From Ruegeria arenilitoris (GTDB taxonomy: Bacteria; Pseudomonadota; Alphaproteobacteria; Rhodobacterales; Rhodobacteraceae): a stretch of 64,000 nucleotides of DNA. Location: NCBI RefSeq assembly GCF_013035315.1, contig NZ_WQHP01000009.1, forward strand, positions 98,789 through 162,788. Direction: 5' to 3'. Both the position numbers and the translations under genes were made by a program. Positions 8,521-19,600 of the stretch are shown in pieces (positions within the stretch are counted from its first letter, which is position 1; each line of letters begins with the position of its first letter). The notes under the pieces were generated by a model. It was not told the DNA's origin. It worked only from the letters and a program-made list of their open reading frames with translations, and did no database searches.

Positions 8521-9695
8521 GGAGAACAAAACCGTTCCCTTCTCATTTGTGAAAGCAGGTGTCTTCTACTTCACACGACGGGTCCCGAAGGACCTCGATC
8601 ACCACTATACCACCGGAAAAATATCCTTCTCGCTGCGGACAAGATCAGCGGCGGTCGCAAAGTCCCGAGCGCAAAGAGCTGCTCAGCAACTGGATGAACA
8701 CTGGTATCACCTACGCATCCAAGACGTAGACCTACCGGGCAAGCATCTTCTGAGAATGGGAGCTGCGGTTGAGTTTGGGTCTTCGATGTCATGCGCCAAT
8801 CAAGCCAGCGTTGACACTGTAAAGCTCGCAGAAGCCGTATCAGTCTATCTGCAGCTGAAGAAGGGGCAAGACGTCCAATCACCTTCCACAGGGCTGCTGA
8901 GCGGTCGTGTGGCGATATCGTGGATGTCTGCGGGGACAAAGACATCAGAAGCTATACCAAGGCGGATGCCAATGCGTTTCGCGACGAGCTGGTTAAGCGA
9001 GAATTGGCGGGTAGCAGTATCACCCGCATCTTTGGGACCGTCAGATCAGTCATCAATTTCGCTGCTTCTAAAGCCGGAATCAGACTGACCAACCCATTTG
9101 CTGGTGTGTACAACGACAGAAGTGCTGGTGTCGAAGATCGTGAACCTATGCCAATCGAAGCGATCCGCTCTCTGCAATCCAAATGCCGGTCCCTTGATGA
9201 TGACTTGCGATGGCTGGTTGCTCTGGTCTCGGACACAGGGATGCGACTTGCAGAAGCTGCGGGTTTGCTCAAAGAGGATTTCGATCTGAATGACCCAGTG
9301 CCTCACGTAGTTGTCCAAGAGCATCCTTGGCGTCGGCTGAAGACATCAGGTAGTAACCGAAAGGTGCCTCTGGTCGGGGCGTTACTATGGGCCGCCAAGC
9401 GCTTGCTCTCTGAGAACACTGACAGCCGGTTTGCTTTTCCCCGATAAAAAAATCGAAAACTACGAACGCTAATTCTGCCAGTGCCGCGCTGAACAAATGG
9501 ATGAAGCCATATGTACCGAGACGTTGCACCATGCACAGCTTTCGTCATTTGATGCGTGACAGGCTTCGCGCTGTCGAGTGTCCGTCCGACATCCTTGGCC
9601 AGATAGGTGGCTGGCAAACCGAAGGCGTAGGGCATGGATATGGTAAGGGTTATCCGCTTGAGGTTCTCAGCAAATGGCTGGAAGCAACGGCATAG
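8516..9695 (+). pseudogene. Phage-type tyrosine integrase, broken by two frameshifts
   Basis: The protein is readable in three consecutive frames. 8516 to ~8915 gives the N-terminal arm (LENKTVPFSFVKAGVFYFTRRVPKD). 8920-9447 gives the core-binding region and the first catalytic Arg (DTGMRLAEAAGL). ~9448-9695 gives the His-x-x-Arg box (MHSFRHLMRDRLR) and the nucleophile region GVGHGYGKGYPLEVL with its Tyr. The breaks fall near 8900-8920 and at the stretch around 9440-9452, which includes seven A's. All catalytic elements survive, but no single frame encodes them, so the gene is dead unless the shifts are sequencing errors or recoding occurs. It resembles integrases common in roseobacters and sits directly after its likely target, tRNA-Phe. 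Confidence 0.85.
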
Positions 9696-9699
9696 CGCC

Positions 9700-9777
9700 A
9701 GCATGTACTACGCCCTTGGTCAGCTCCAGTTAAAGCCGAAGGGAAACAGTAGCTTACCTATTGGAAATGGTGCTCGG
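9700..9777 (-). repeat. Right arm of the integrase inverted repeat
   Basis: Begins four bases after the integrase stop and reads, on the minus strand, as a copy of the left arm with four transitions. Its outer end (9771-9777, plus some similarity beyond) resembles the 3' acceptor strand of the tRNA with CCA, in inverted orientation. The copy carries an ATG on the minus strand at 9702-9704 equivalent to the integrase start, but what follows is only the antisense of the integrase gene. Confidence 0.9.
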
Positions 9778-10685
9778 AGTCGTGCCCGCAAAAACTGCCA
9801 GTAGGCCATTATACGAGTCTCCGCAGGCCTCTCCGCGCGCCGTCTGTGATCATCCTAAAATTGGCTGGATGGTCACCCCTGGAAGGGCGGAGGCAAATAC
9901 CACGACCTGTGGAAGGCCCAGAGATATTTGCGCGCAAATTCTTCGAGTCCGGCGAAGGCAGTCTGGTAGAGACCGCGTTGCATCTCGCCGGATGCCTTGG
10001 AGACAGCAGCTAGGCCACTCTTAGCGCTTAATTGGAAACCCAACACCCGAGCCCGCAATGGTCTTGAAAAGCTACATGGCGCAATCTGGCGCCCACAGGG
10101 AGGCGGGCGTTGCGCTTTTGACAGAACTTATGGCGGCAGCACTGACCGATGCTGTATTAGGGGACAATGCGACGCCGTTTCCCGGTGCTGCAGACGGCCC
10201 CCGCCAAAAGAACGCCGGATTCTTTGCAGTTGATCACGATGTCACAAGGAATGGTCTGCTAGAGAGTAGTGTTTTTACCTTTCGGAAGCCATGCGATCAC
10301 AGGAAGGGCGTGTATTCCGGGTGATAGGCGTCGGCCAAACGGAGTCTTTCTGGTACGGAAAGCGTAGAGATAAATGCTGTAATCCTTGCCAAGATCAAAG
10401 TGCTTCTGAATTGAGTTGCCGTACCCCGACATTCTGGTTGATCAGGTTTTTGGTGCCTCGAAAACGGTTCAGCCAAAGGTTGAGTGTCGAAGTGATAGTA
10501 AATATGCGCTTTACATGTTGCATTTGCGCAATGGACCAAAAATTACTCTTCACAATTCAATTCTAACCAAGGCTATCTGGATAGCCTTGCGTATATCTTG
10601 CTCCGAGGTGTGATGGGGAAACTTGCGTTGTAGGCTGCCGTTCTGTCCGAACAAGGCGTGCCCCCATTTTGTTTGACTGTGACGT
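9778..10685. other. Eroded stretch without a recognisable intact gene
   Basis: About 900 bases between the integrase unit and the giant autotransporter. Several short overlapping frames exist (for example 9997-10233 and 10058-10324) but none continues well or resembles a family I know; the pattern is that of decayed island DNA. The only clear structure is the 22-bp palindrome at 10568-10589. The last ~150 bases are AT-richer and probably hold the promoter of the downstream gene. Confidence 0.5.
10568..10589. promoter_or_regulatory. 22-bp perfect inverted repeat upstream of the giant adhesin
   Basis: CAAGGCTATC and GATAGCCTTG are perfect ten-base arms separated by TG. The site lies ~97 bases before the autotransporter start, within the probable promoter region. 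A two-base spacer makes a hairpin unlikely and a dimeric repressor or activator site likely. No regulator gene is adjacent, so the factor would act from elsewhere. Confidence 0.5.
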
Positions 10686-13600
10686 ATGCGGGGTGCCAGG
10701 GTGTCGAAGAAATCAAGCTTGCTATTGGCGGTGTCATTTTTCGCTTTGATTTCAAACCCTTTGTTTGCAGCTCCGACTGCAGATTCCAAGGTTGGCGACA
10801 CTGTGACCAATCCGGTGACAGGCCTCGATACCACCGTCAGCGCGCTGATTGTTGACCCCGCCTCGACGCCAACGGCCGGAACAACAGCCTTTGTCGAAAC
10901 TGCAGATGGCTACGTTTTTCTGGTCAAAGAAGTCGGCGATACAATCTACAATTCTGACAATCCGCCGCTTGCATTTGACATTGTTTCCATTAGCGGGACA
11001 ACTGCTCAAATAAGCAACTCTGGCGCGACTGGAACGGCCAGTCTGTCAACGCGGTTGACCCTCTCGCAGTACAATAGCAACTTTAACAGCGCTGGTACTC
11101 CTGGTGCTGTGACGCCGCCCGAAGATGTTTCTGGACCAAACGGTGTGAACCAGGTTGTCTACGGCCAGGATGGCAGCAACGGTCGGGATGGCGCATTGGT
11201 CGTTCCGCCAAGTTCGGGTGGCAATGGTGCGACTGGACCGACACAAACAAAAACACTCAGTAGCGATGTCAATGCCACAAGCAATATCGGTTGGCAGGTC
11301 GGCAGCGTCGGAGGAGACGGCGGCGACGGCGGCGATTCATACCTGAGTTTCTGGGACGGGCGCGATGGCGGCGATGGCGGCAAAGGGGGGACCGTCAACG
11401 CAACACAATCCAGCAGTAGCACGATACAAACATCAGGTGGTAATAACGAAGGTATCTTTGCATTCAGTCGCAGCGGCAAAGCTGGCAACGGTGGCAGCGG
11501 TTTTGCAGCACCAGGGGGCGGTACTGGCGGGCACTCGGCAGATGGTGGCAATGTAACTGTTACGCAGCGGGGGGCAATTTCCACATCCGGAGATTCGGCC
11601 GACGGTATTTATGCGCTGAGCGTTTCAAACAATGGTGGTAATGGCGGGTCGCAGTGGGGGCTGGTTGGATCCTCAGGCGACGGCGGGTACGGGGGCAGCG
11701 GCGGAATCGTCACCGTAAACACGGCATCAACCGCTAGCCTCCTCACGACGGGCAATTATGCAAATGGGATATACGCGCAGTCCATCGGGGGCTCAGGCGG
11801 GTCCGCGGGTACCAGCGGCAACCTGTTGGTTTCATTGATCGGCGGCGCGGACAACGGCGGTAATGGGGGCGCTGTCTCCGTTTCTCATGCCGGTGCGATA
11901 GAGACACAGGGTGACTTTTCGCGTGGCATTGTAGCTCAGTCAATTGGTGGCGGCGGCGGTTCCGGCGGCACCGCGGGTGGCCTGGTATCGCTTTCGCTGG
12001 GTGGCGTCGGATCGAATGGGGGCAGCGGTGACACGGTCAGTGTCACGGTTCAGGGCAGCGGTAGTATTCTGACTTCGGGTAAGGGTGCTGACGGGGTCAT
12101 GGCGCAATCCATTGGTGGCAGCGGCGGGACCGGTGCGAACTCCTATGGTTTGGTCGCAATAGGCGGCACCGGATCCAGGGGCGGTACGGGTGCTGCGGTA
12201 AGTGTCCGAAATTATGGTCAAATTGTAACAGGCGGCGACAGCGCTCGGGGCATTATTGCGCAATCCATCGGTGGTGGCGGTGGTGATGGCGGTTCCTCCG
12301 GCGGTATGGTGTCGGTCGGAGGAAATGGCAACGGAGGCGGCGCCGGTTCGACCGTCACCATCGTCAATGACGGTATCATCACCACAACCGGAGACGATGC
12401 GATGGGCATACTGGCCCAGTCCATCGGCGGCGGTGGTGGTAATGGTGGCTCCTCTGGCTCGGTCGGTGCATTCGTGGGTGTGGCCATCGGCGGCGATGGC
12501 GGGGCCGGGGGAAAAGGCGGTGACGTCAACGTTACTCTGTCCAATACTGATAGCAGTCAGCCATCTTCAATCCAGACATCGGGCGACCGTTCGACGGGTG
12601 TGTTCGCACAATCTGTCGGCGGCGGTGGGGGCAATGGCGGCGGCGCTGTTTCGGTAGCCGTGGGCGCATTCGGCGCGGCCTCGGTGTCAGTCGGCGGCTC
12701 TGCAGGAAATGGCGGCGACGGCGGGGATGTTTCGATTAGTGGCAGCGGTTCTGCTTCGGTGCAGACCGGAGGCGACGACGCGATCGGTGTCATGCTGCAA
12801 TCCGTTGGCGGCGGCGGCGGTAACGGAGGTTACGCGGTTTCTGTCGCAGTCTCGGGCGGCCCGGTATCGGGTTCACTTGCGGTTGGCGTTGGCGGTGAGG
12901 GCAGCGCTGGGGGCAAAGGTGGAACTGTTACGGTTGGCGAATTCAACAGCAGCGGTGTTGCAACGGCTTCTGGTTTCGATGGCACGGTTGTCACAACCGG
13001 AAACCGCTCGACAGGTATGTTGTTCCAATCGATCGGCGGCGGTGGGGGTAATGGAGGTCTTGCCGTGGCGGCGACCGGCGGCGCTTCCGCATTGTTTTCC
13101 GGAAATGTTTCGGTGGGTATCGGCGGACAGGCGGGCAGCGCCGGAAATGGCGGCGACGTTCAGGTCAATAACAAAGCGGATGTTGCTACGACAGGGACCA
13201 ACTCCAGCGCGATGATCGCGCAGTCTGTTGGTGGCGGCGGCGGTAACGGCGGAGGCAGCATCGCCGCCGGCATCAGTGCCAGCGGAGGTGCAGCAGTCGG
13301 AATCAACGTGGGCGTTGGCGGCAATGGTGGCGGCGCAGGTATTGGCGGTGACGTCACACTGATCGCTGGCGGCAATACCATTGAGACCAGCGGAGCTTTT
13401 TCTAGCGGCGTGGTCGCACAATCTGTTGGCGGCGGCGGCGGCAATGGTGGTTACAGTATCGGGGCCAGTGCCGATATTGGCGGCGCAGCGGCAGGGTCGG
13501 TCAGAGTAGCCCTTGGTGGTAAAGCAGGCGGCGGCGGCGCTGGCGGAGCAGTGACGGCTCAGGTAGACGCGAACGTTACGACCCGAGGTGACGACTCCGG

Positions 13601-16600
13601 GGCCATTGTGGTGCAATCCATCGGCGGCGGTGGCGGCAATGGCGGTTTCAGCGTTGCCGCTGGTCTGGCTGCAGGCGGTGCAGGTGCCGGAACAGTTGAT
13701 GTGGGGCTGGGCGGTGACGGTGGCATCGGCGGCATCGGCGGAAACGTCACCGGTGTTCGTGTCAATGGAGATGTGCGCACCGAAGGGATGCGTTCGACCG
13801 GGGTTGTAATCCAATCGATTGGTGGCGGCGGCGGCAATGGTGGCTTTAACGTCACCGCAGGTGTTGCAGCTGCAGGCGCCGGGGCAGGATCTATCGGCGT
13901 CGGACTGGGTGGTAATGGCTCTGTCGGTGGTAACGGTGGCGTGGTGGAAGGCCAGGTGGCTGGCAACGTCGTAACGCTTTCAGACAATTCCAGCGGCGTT
14001 GTGTTCCAATCCATCGGCGGCGGTGGTGGCAACGGCGGCTTCAACGTCGCTGCCGGGATCGCAGGGGCAGGGGCAGGTGGCGGGGCCGTCACAGTAGGCC
14101 TGGGCGGCGGCGGATCCGGCGGCGGTATCGGACAATCGGTGACCGGGCGGGTGACTGGCTCTATTGCCACTGGCGGAATGGACGCGACGGCTGTTCTGGC
14201 GCAGTCTGTCGGCGGCGGTGGCGGTAACGGTGGGTTCAATGTCAGCGCTTCTTTGGCAGGTGCCGGGGTGGCGAGCGGTGCAGTTTCGGTCGGCCTTGGC
14301 GGAGACGGTGGCAGTGGAGCTGTCGGCGGTTCGGTCAATCTGACGACAACGAATTCCATTGTCACAGCCGGTGATCGTTCTTCCGGTATTGTTGCCCAGT
14401 CCATCGGCGGCGGCGGCGGCAATGGTGGATTTAACGTTTCAGGCACCGGATCAGGCGCGGGCGTCGGATCCGGCGCAGTCAGCGTTGGGTTGGGCGGTAC
14501 CGGCGCAGGTGGAGGTAATGGGGGCACGGTCTCGCTGACATCAGGCGGAACGATCCTGACCCAAGGCGACTCGGCGACAGCCTTCCTCGCCCAGTCCATC
14601 GGCGGCGGCGGCGGCAATGGCGGTTTCAATGTCAGCGCGTCAGTTCAGGGGTCGGGTACCGCTGGTGGTGCTGTGTCCGTGGGGCTTGGCGGCTCTGGCG
14701 GCGGCGGCGGCGATGGCAATACCGTGATCGCCACTTCCAACAATGCGGTCGAAACGCGAGGCGATCAATCTTCGGGCGTCGTGGCGCAGTCCATTGGTGG
14801 CGGCGGTGGCAATGGCGGGTTCAACGTTGCTCCCGTCCTGTCCGGTGCGGGAACGGCCAGCGGAGCAGTTAGCGTTGGGCTGGGCGGCTCCGGCGACACC
14901 GGCGGTAAAGGTGGCAATGTCACTCTGACTTCCAACGGAACGATCCTGACGGACGGGTTTGCCTCAAGCGGCTTTGTAGCGCAGTCGATTGGCGGCGGCG
15001 GCGGCAGCGGGGGCTTCAATGTTGCTCCGACTCTGTCTGGTGCCGGAACGGGTGCCGGGTCGGTCTCTGTTGGCTTGGGTGGCTCAGGCGACGGAGGTGG
15101 TGACGGAAGTCAGGTCACCGCCGGAACCACTGCCAATGTCGTTACTAAAGGGGATGCATCGGTAGGCATTCTGGCGCAGTCCGTTGGTGGCGGCGGCGGT
15201 AACGGTGGCTTCAACGTTTCTCCTGCACTTGCGGGTGCTGGCACAGGATCTGGTGCTATCAGCGTCGGACTGGGCGGATCTGGCGGCAGTGGCGGAAATG
15301 GCGGCATCGTGGGCTTGACGGTTCAGAACAGCGTTCAGACCGAAGGCGCACAGTCGAGCGCGGTCGTTGCACAGTCGATCGGCGGTGGCGGCGGCAATGG
15401 CGGGTTTAACGTCTCGGCCTCGGTGGGTGGCGCAGGAACCGGCTCGGGCGCGGCGGCCGTGGGTCTGGGGGGGCGCGGAACCGGCGGTGGTGATGCCTCT
15501 GCCGTTACAGCGAACGCCACTGGAAACCTTATAACGCTGGGAGACACATCCAGCGGTCTTCTGGCGCAATCCGTTGGCGGCGGCGGTGGCAACGGGGGAA
15601 TGAACATCTCGGTCGCGGTTGCCGCGGCGGGTACAGGCTCTGGTGGAGCATCTGTCGGCCTGGGTGGTGCGTCCGGCACCGGCGGCAATGGTGGCACGGC
15701 TGAGGCCACCCTGACCGGCAACGTATCAACACAGGGAGATGAGTCCGGCGGCGTCATCGTGCAGAGCCTTGGCGGCGGGGGCGGCAATGGCGGCATGAAT
15801 GTCTCGGCCACGGTCACGGTTGCAGGGACCGGCAGCGGTGGTGCATCGGTTGGCCTTGGCGGAAGTGGCGGCGACGGCGGTAACTCGGATACCGCCACTG
15901 GCACTGTAATTGGCAATGTAAGCACGGCTGGTGACAATTCCGGCGGTGTTCTGGTGCAGTCCGCGGCAGGCGGCGGTGGGAACGGTGGGCTGAATGTCTC
16001 GGCTGCCGTGAACCTTTCCGGAACGGGCGGCGGAGCGATTGGCGTTGGTGTTGGTGGATCCGGCGGTGACGGCGGGAATGCAAGTACGGCCACTGGCTCG
16101 GTCACCGGAGACGTCACTACGTCAGGCGATAATGCGACCGGTGTATTGGTTCAATCTGTCGGCGGCGGCGGTGGCAATGGCGGCGTCAATATCTCAGGCG
16201 CGCTCAGCCTTGCGCGTACTGGGTCCGGCGCGGCAGGTATCGGTGTCGGCGGCTTTGGTGGCAGCGGTGGCACGAGCGGTGTGGTCAGTAATACGTTCTC
16301 AGGCAATGTCAGCACCTCGGGCACACGTTCGGCGGGGATCATCGCGCAAAGCCTTGGCGGTGGCGGCGGCAATGGCGCCACGAATATTTCTGGCGCGATT
16401 TCGGTGGCCAGCAACTACTCCGGCGGTCTTGGGATTGGTGTTGGCGGATTTGGTGGCGACGGTGGTGCCGCGGACAGCGTCACGCAGCAAGTCACCGGGG
16501 ATGTCACAACAACCGGGGATGACTCGGTCGGCATTCTGACACAAAGCCTTGGCGGCGGTGGCGGCAATGGCGGAACCAACATTTCGGCCGCTTTGTCCTT

Positions 16601-19600
16601 GTCCCGGTCAGCCAACGCGGCCGTTGGGATCGGTGTTGGCGGTTTTGGCGGCGGCGGTGCCGATGCTGGTGCGCTTGTGCAGTCGACAATCACCGGAGGT
16701 GTTTCCACCAGTGGAGATCGCAGCACCGGTATTCTGACACAGAGCCTGGGCGGCGGCGGCGGCAACGGCGGCACGAATATTTCAGCCTCTTTGGGTATCA
16801 GCCAGCAGAATGGCGGATCGGTCAGCCTTGGCGTGGGCGGCTTTGGCGGCGGCGCTGGCAATGCGGGTGCAGTCACCAGCACGGTGCGTTCCCGCACAGA
16901 TTCTGGCGGAACGACCTCGATCGTGACGACCGGGGTGGACAGCATCGGCGTCATGGCACAATCCGTCGGCGGCGGAGGCGGCAACGGTGGCCTGAATGTC
17001 TCAGGCGCGGTGAACCTGACGGGCAAATCGGGTGCAGCCGTTGCTTTGGGTCTTGGAGGCTTTGGCGGTGGCGGAGGTGACGCCGCAGCGGTAACTCTGG
17101 ATATCGAAAGCGATGTGGTTACGGCCGGCGATGGGTCGTATGGCGTGTTTGCGCAGAGCCTCGGTGGCGGCGGTGGCACTGGCGGCGTGAACATCTCGGG
17201 TTCTTTGGCACTGACAAAGCCTTCGGGGTCGGACACGATCTTCTCGGTCTCGGCTGGTGTTGGCGGCTTTGGCGGTTCGGGTGGCGACGCAAGCGATGTT
17301 GATCTGGACTATACTGGCAACATTCAAGCCGTTCCCATGGTCCAGCAATCCGAAGGCACATTCGAGGTTGATCAAAGCAAAGGCGCCAGCGGCATCATTG
17401 CTCAGTCCCTCGGTGGCGGCGGCGGTAACGGGGGAACCAATGTATCCGGCGGTATCGCGATCAGCGGCAAGCCCGGCGCGGGCCAGACGGATAGCAGCAA
17501 GTCCTACGCGGTGGTCGTGGGTGTTGGTGGCTTCGGGGGTGGCGGCGGTGATGCAGGAAACGTCGACGTAAATATCGGCGCGGGCAGCACGATCAAAGCG
17601 CACGGCACCGGACAGTCGGGACTGCTGGCCCAATCCCTCGGTGGCGGCGGCGGCAACGGCGGTTTGAACGTGTCGGGCGGCATCGTATCCGACAGTTCCC
17701 TGATTGTCGGCGTCGGAGGCTTTGCGGGTGACGGCGGCAAGGCCGGCGACGTCACGGTCACATCGCAGGCTGAGATCACGGTCACGACGAATCCGGACGA
17801 TATCTCGATCCCAAATACAACAACGTTCGAAGATAAACTGCGCGATTTCCTTGGCGATATGATTGTCGATGACACCGAAGAGCTAGTGTCGACTTTCGGT
17901 CTTGAACGCCTGTTCATAGATATGGGCGTCTTCAACGAGGAAAAACCGGACACCGATGGCTCGGCCGGGTTGATGGCACAGTCTATTGGCGGCGGCGGCG
18001 GTAATGGCGGGCTGAATGTCTCTGGCGGTATCGCACTCAGCAAGGATGGCAAGATTCCTTCGGTTACTTTTGGTGTCGGCGGCTTTGGTGGCGACGGTAA
18101 CGTTTCGGGGAATGTGACTGTGAACCACACAGGCGCAATTTCCGTTGCGGGCAACTGGAAGCACGGCGTTCTCGCGCAGTCCATTGCAGGCGGTGGCGGT
18201 AACGGCGCATTGAACGTGACCGGGCAGCTGAACTATGGCGACTCGAACAATTCCGACGGCAAAACCGACCTGAGCATCGTAGGCGGTCTGGGTGGTCACG
18301 GCGGAACCGGTGCGGATGCGGGCAACGTTTCCGTTACGCAATCCGGCAATATTTCGACAAACGGATATCACGCCCGAGGCCTGTTTGCCCAAAGCCTTGG
18401 CGGCGGTGGCGGCACCGGCGGGATCAACGCAACCTTTGTGGGTACGAAAGACAGCTCGCCGATTGCGATGGGCATAGGCGGCTTTGGCGGTGGTGGCGGA
18501 GACGCGGGCGATGTCACAGTTGCGCGCGGAACTGCCGTAGCTGCGGCGGGAACGATCACGACGGATGGCGTTGGCGCGCACGGAATCGAAGCGTCAAGCA
18601 TCGGCGGTGGCGGTGGTGATGCCGGTATTAACGCGGTTGTGGGCATCAGCAAAACAACCGGCAACCAGAGCAATGGCGGCACCGGCGACTCGACGGACCG
18701 AAAAACACCCACCAACACGGGCGTCGATGACTCGGTTATCGCCAACTACAACGCCGTTCTTGATGAGCTGGAAGGCAAAGTGAATCCTGCGGATTCATCT
18801 GGCAATAAAACCGGTATGTCGGCTGTTATCGCCATCGGCGGTGATGCCGGAACAGCCGGAGACGGCGGCACAGTCGATATTGATCACTATGGCGATATCG
18901 TGACTAAACAGGACGGCAGCCACGGGGTCTTCGGCCAATCCATTGGCGGCGGTGGCGGAAACGCGGCCCTGAACCTGGCATTTGCTTATGAACTGTCCTC
19001 AGACCAAACCAACAAGGGTTTTGGTATTGCCGTCGGCGGCGGCACGGGTGAGGGCGGTATCGGCGGGGCCGTCGATGTGCGCAATACCGGCGATATCTCT
19101 ACCCTCGGAGCGGATTCACATGGTCTGTTCGCCCAATCCGTTGGTGGCGGCGGCGGCAATGCGGGGTATAACTCGGCCTCGACCTCGGTGGATGGCGGCA
19201 ACGTCAACATCCAGATCGGTCGGACCGGAGGCACCGGCGGCAGCGGCGGCACTGTATTTGCCAGCTCGGACGGCGTTGTCAGCACCACCGGCGACCGGTC
19301 TTACGGGTTCTTTGCCCAATCCATCGGGAACGGCGGCGGCAATTCGTCCTCGATCTCGGCCAGTATCGGTACGCCAAAAACCGGCGACAGCAAAGGCAAC
19401 AAGGCCAGTGTGTCGGTCGGTTTGGCGGGTGGCACCGGCGGCGCGGCAGGCGACGTAACTTCCGTTATTGCGGGTACGGTGGTCACGCAGGGCGACGACG
19501 CCCATGCGGTGTTCGCGCAATCCGTTGGCGGCGGCGGGGGCAATGGCGGCAAGGCCAGCAACTCGGCCGGTGGCGGGATTTCGGCATCACTTTCCATCGG

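Larger units (their letters stand above)
8443..9777. mobile_element. Integrase unit bounded by 78-bp inverted repeats at tRNA-Phe
   Basis: A 1.3-kb unit consisting only of a broken tyrosine integrase gene enclosed by inverted repeats. The left arm (8443-8520) starts inside the tRNA 3' end and runs through the integrase leader and ATG. The right arm (9700-9777), read on the other strand, matches it at 74 of 78 positions. An ordinary tRNA-integrated island would instead give a direct repeat at its far end, so this arrangement implies an inversion, an inverted duplication, or an unusual element. No cargo gene lies between the arms. Confidence 0.7.

Noticed and set aside
13559..14629. Long minus-strand frame rich in PPLPPPPP opposite the adhesin repeats, plus several similar ones from 11159 to 19732
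   Set aside because: They are the antisense of the glycine-repeat coding strand: GGC/GGN repeats read backwards give proline. No ribosome sites, and the plus-strand frame is continuous with signal peptide and barrel.
13585..14765. RGD tripeptides in the adhesin (near 13585 and 14757), suggesting integrin binding
   Set aside because: In a 4,400-residue protein rich in Arg-Gly-Asp-like turns (TTRGDD, ETRGDQ) these arise within the normal repeat pattern; no special context.
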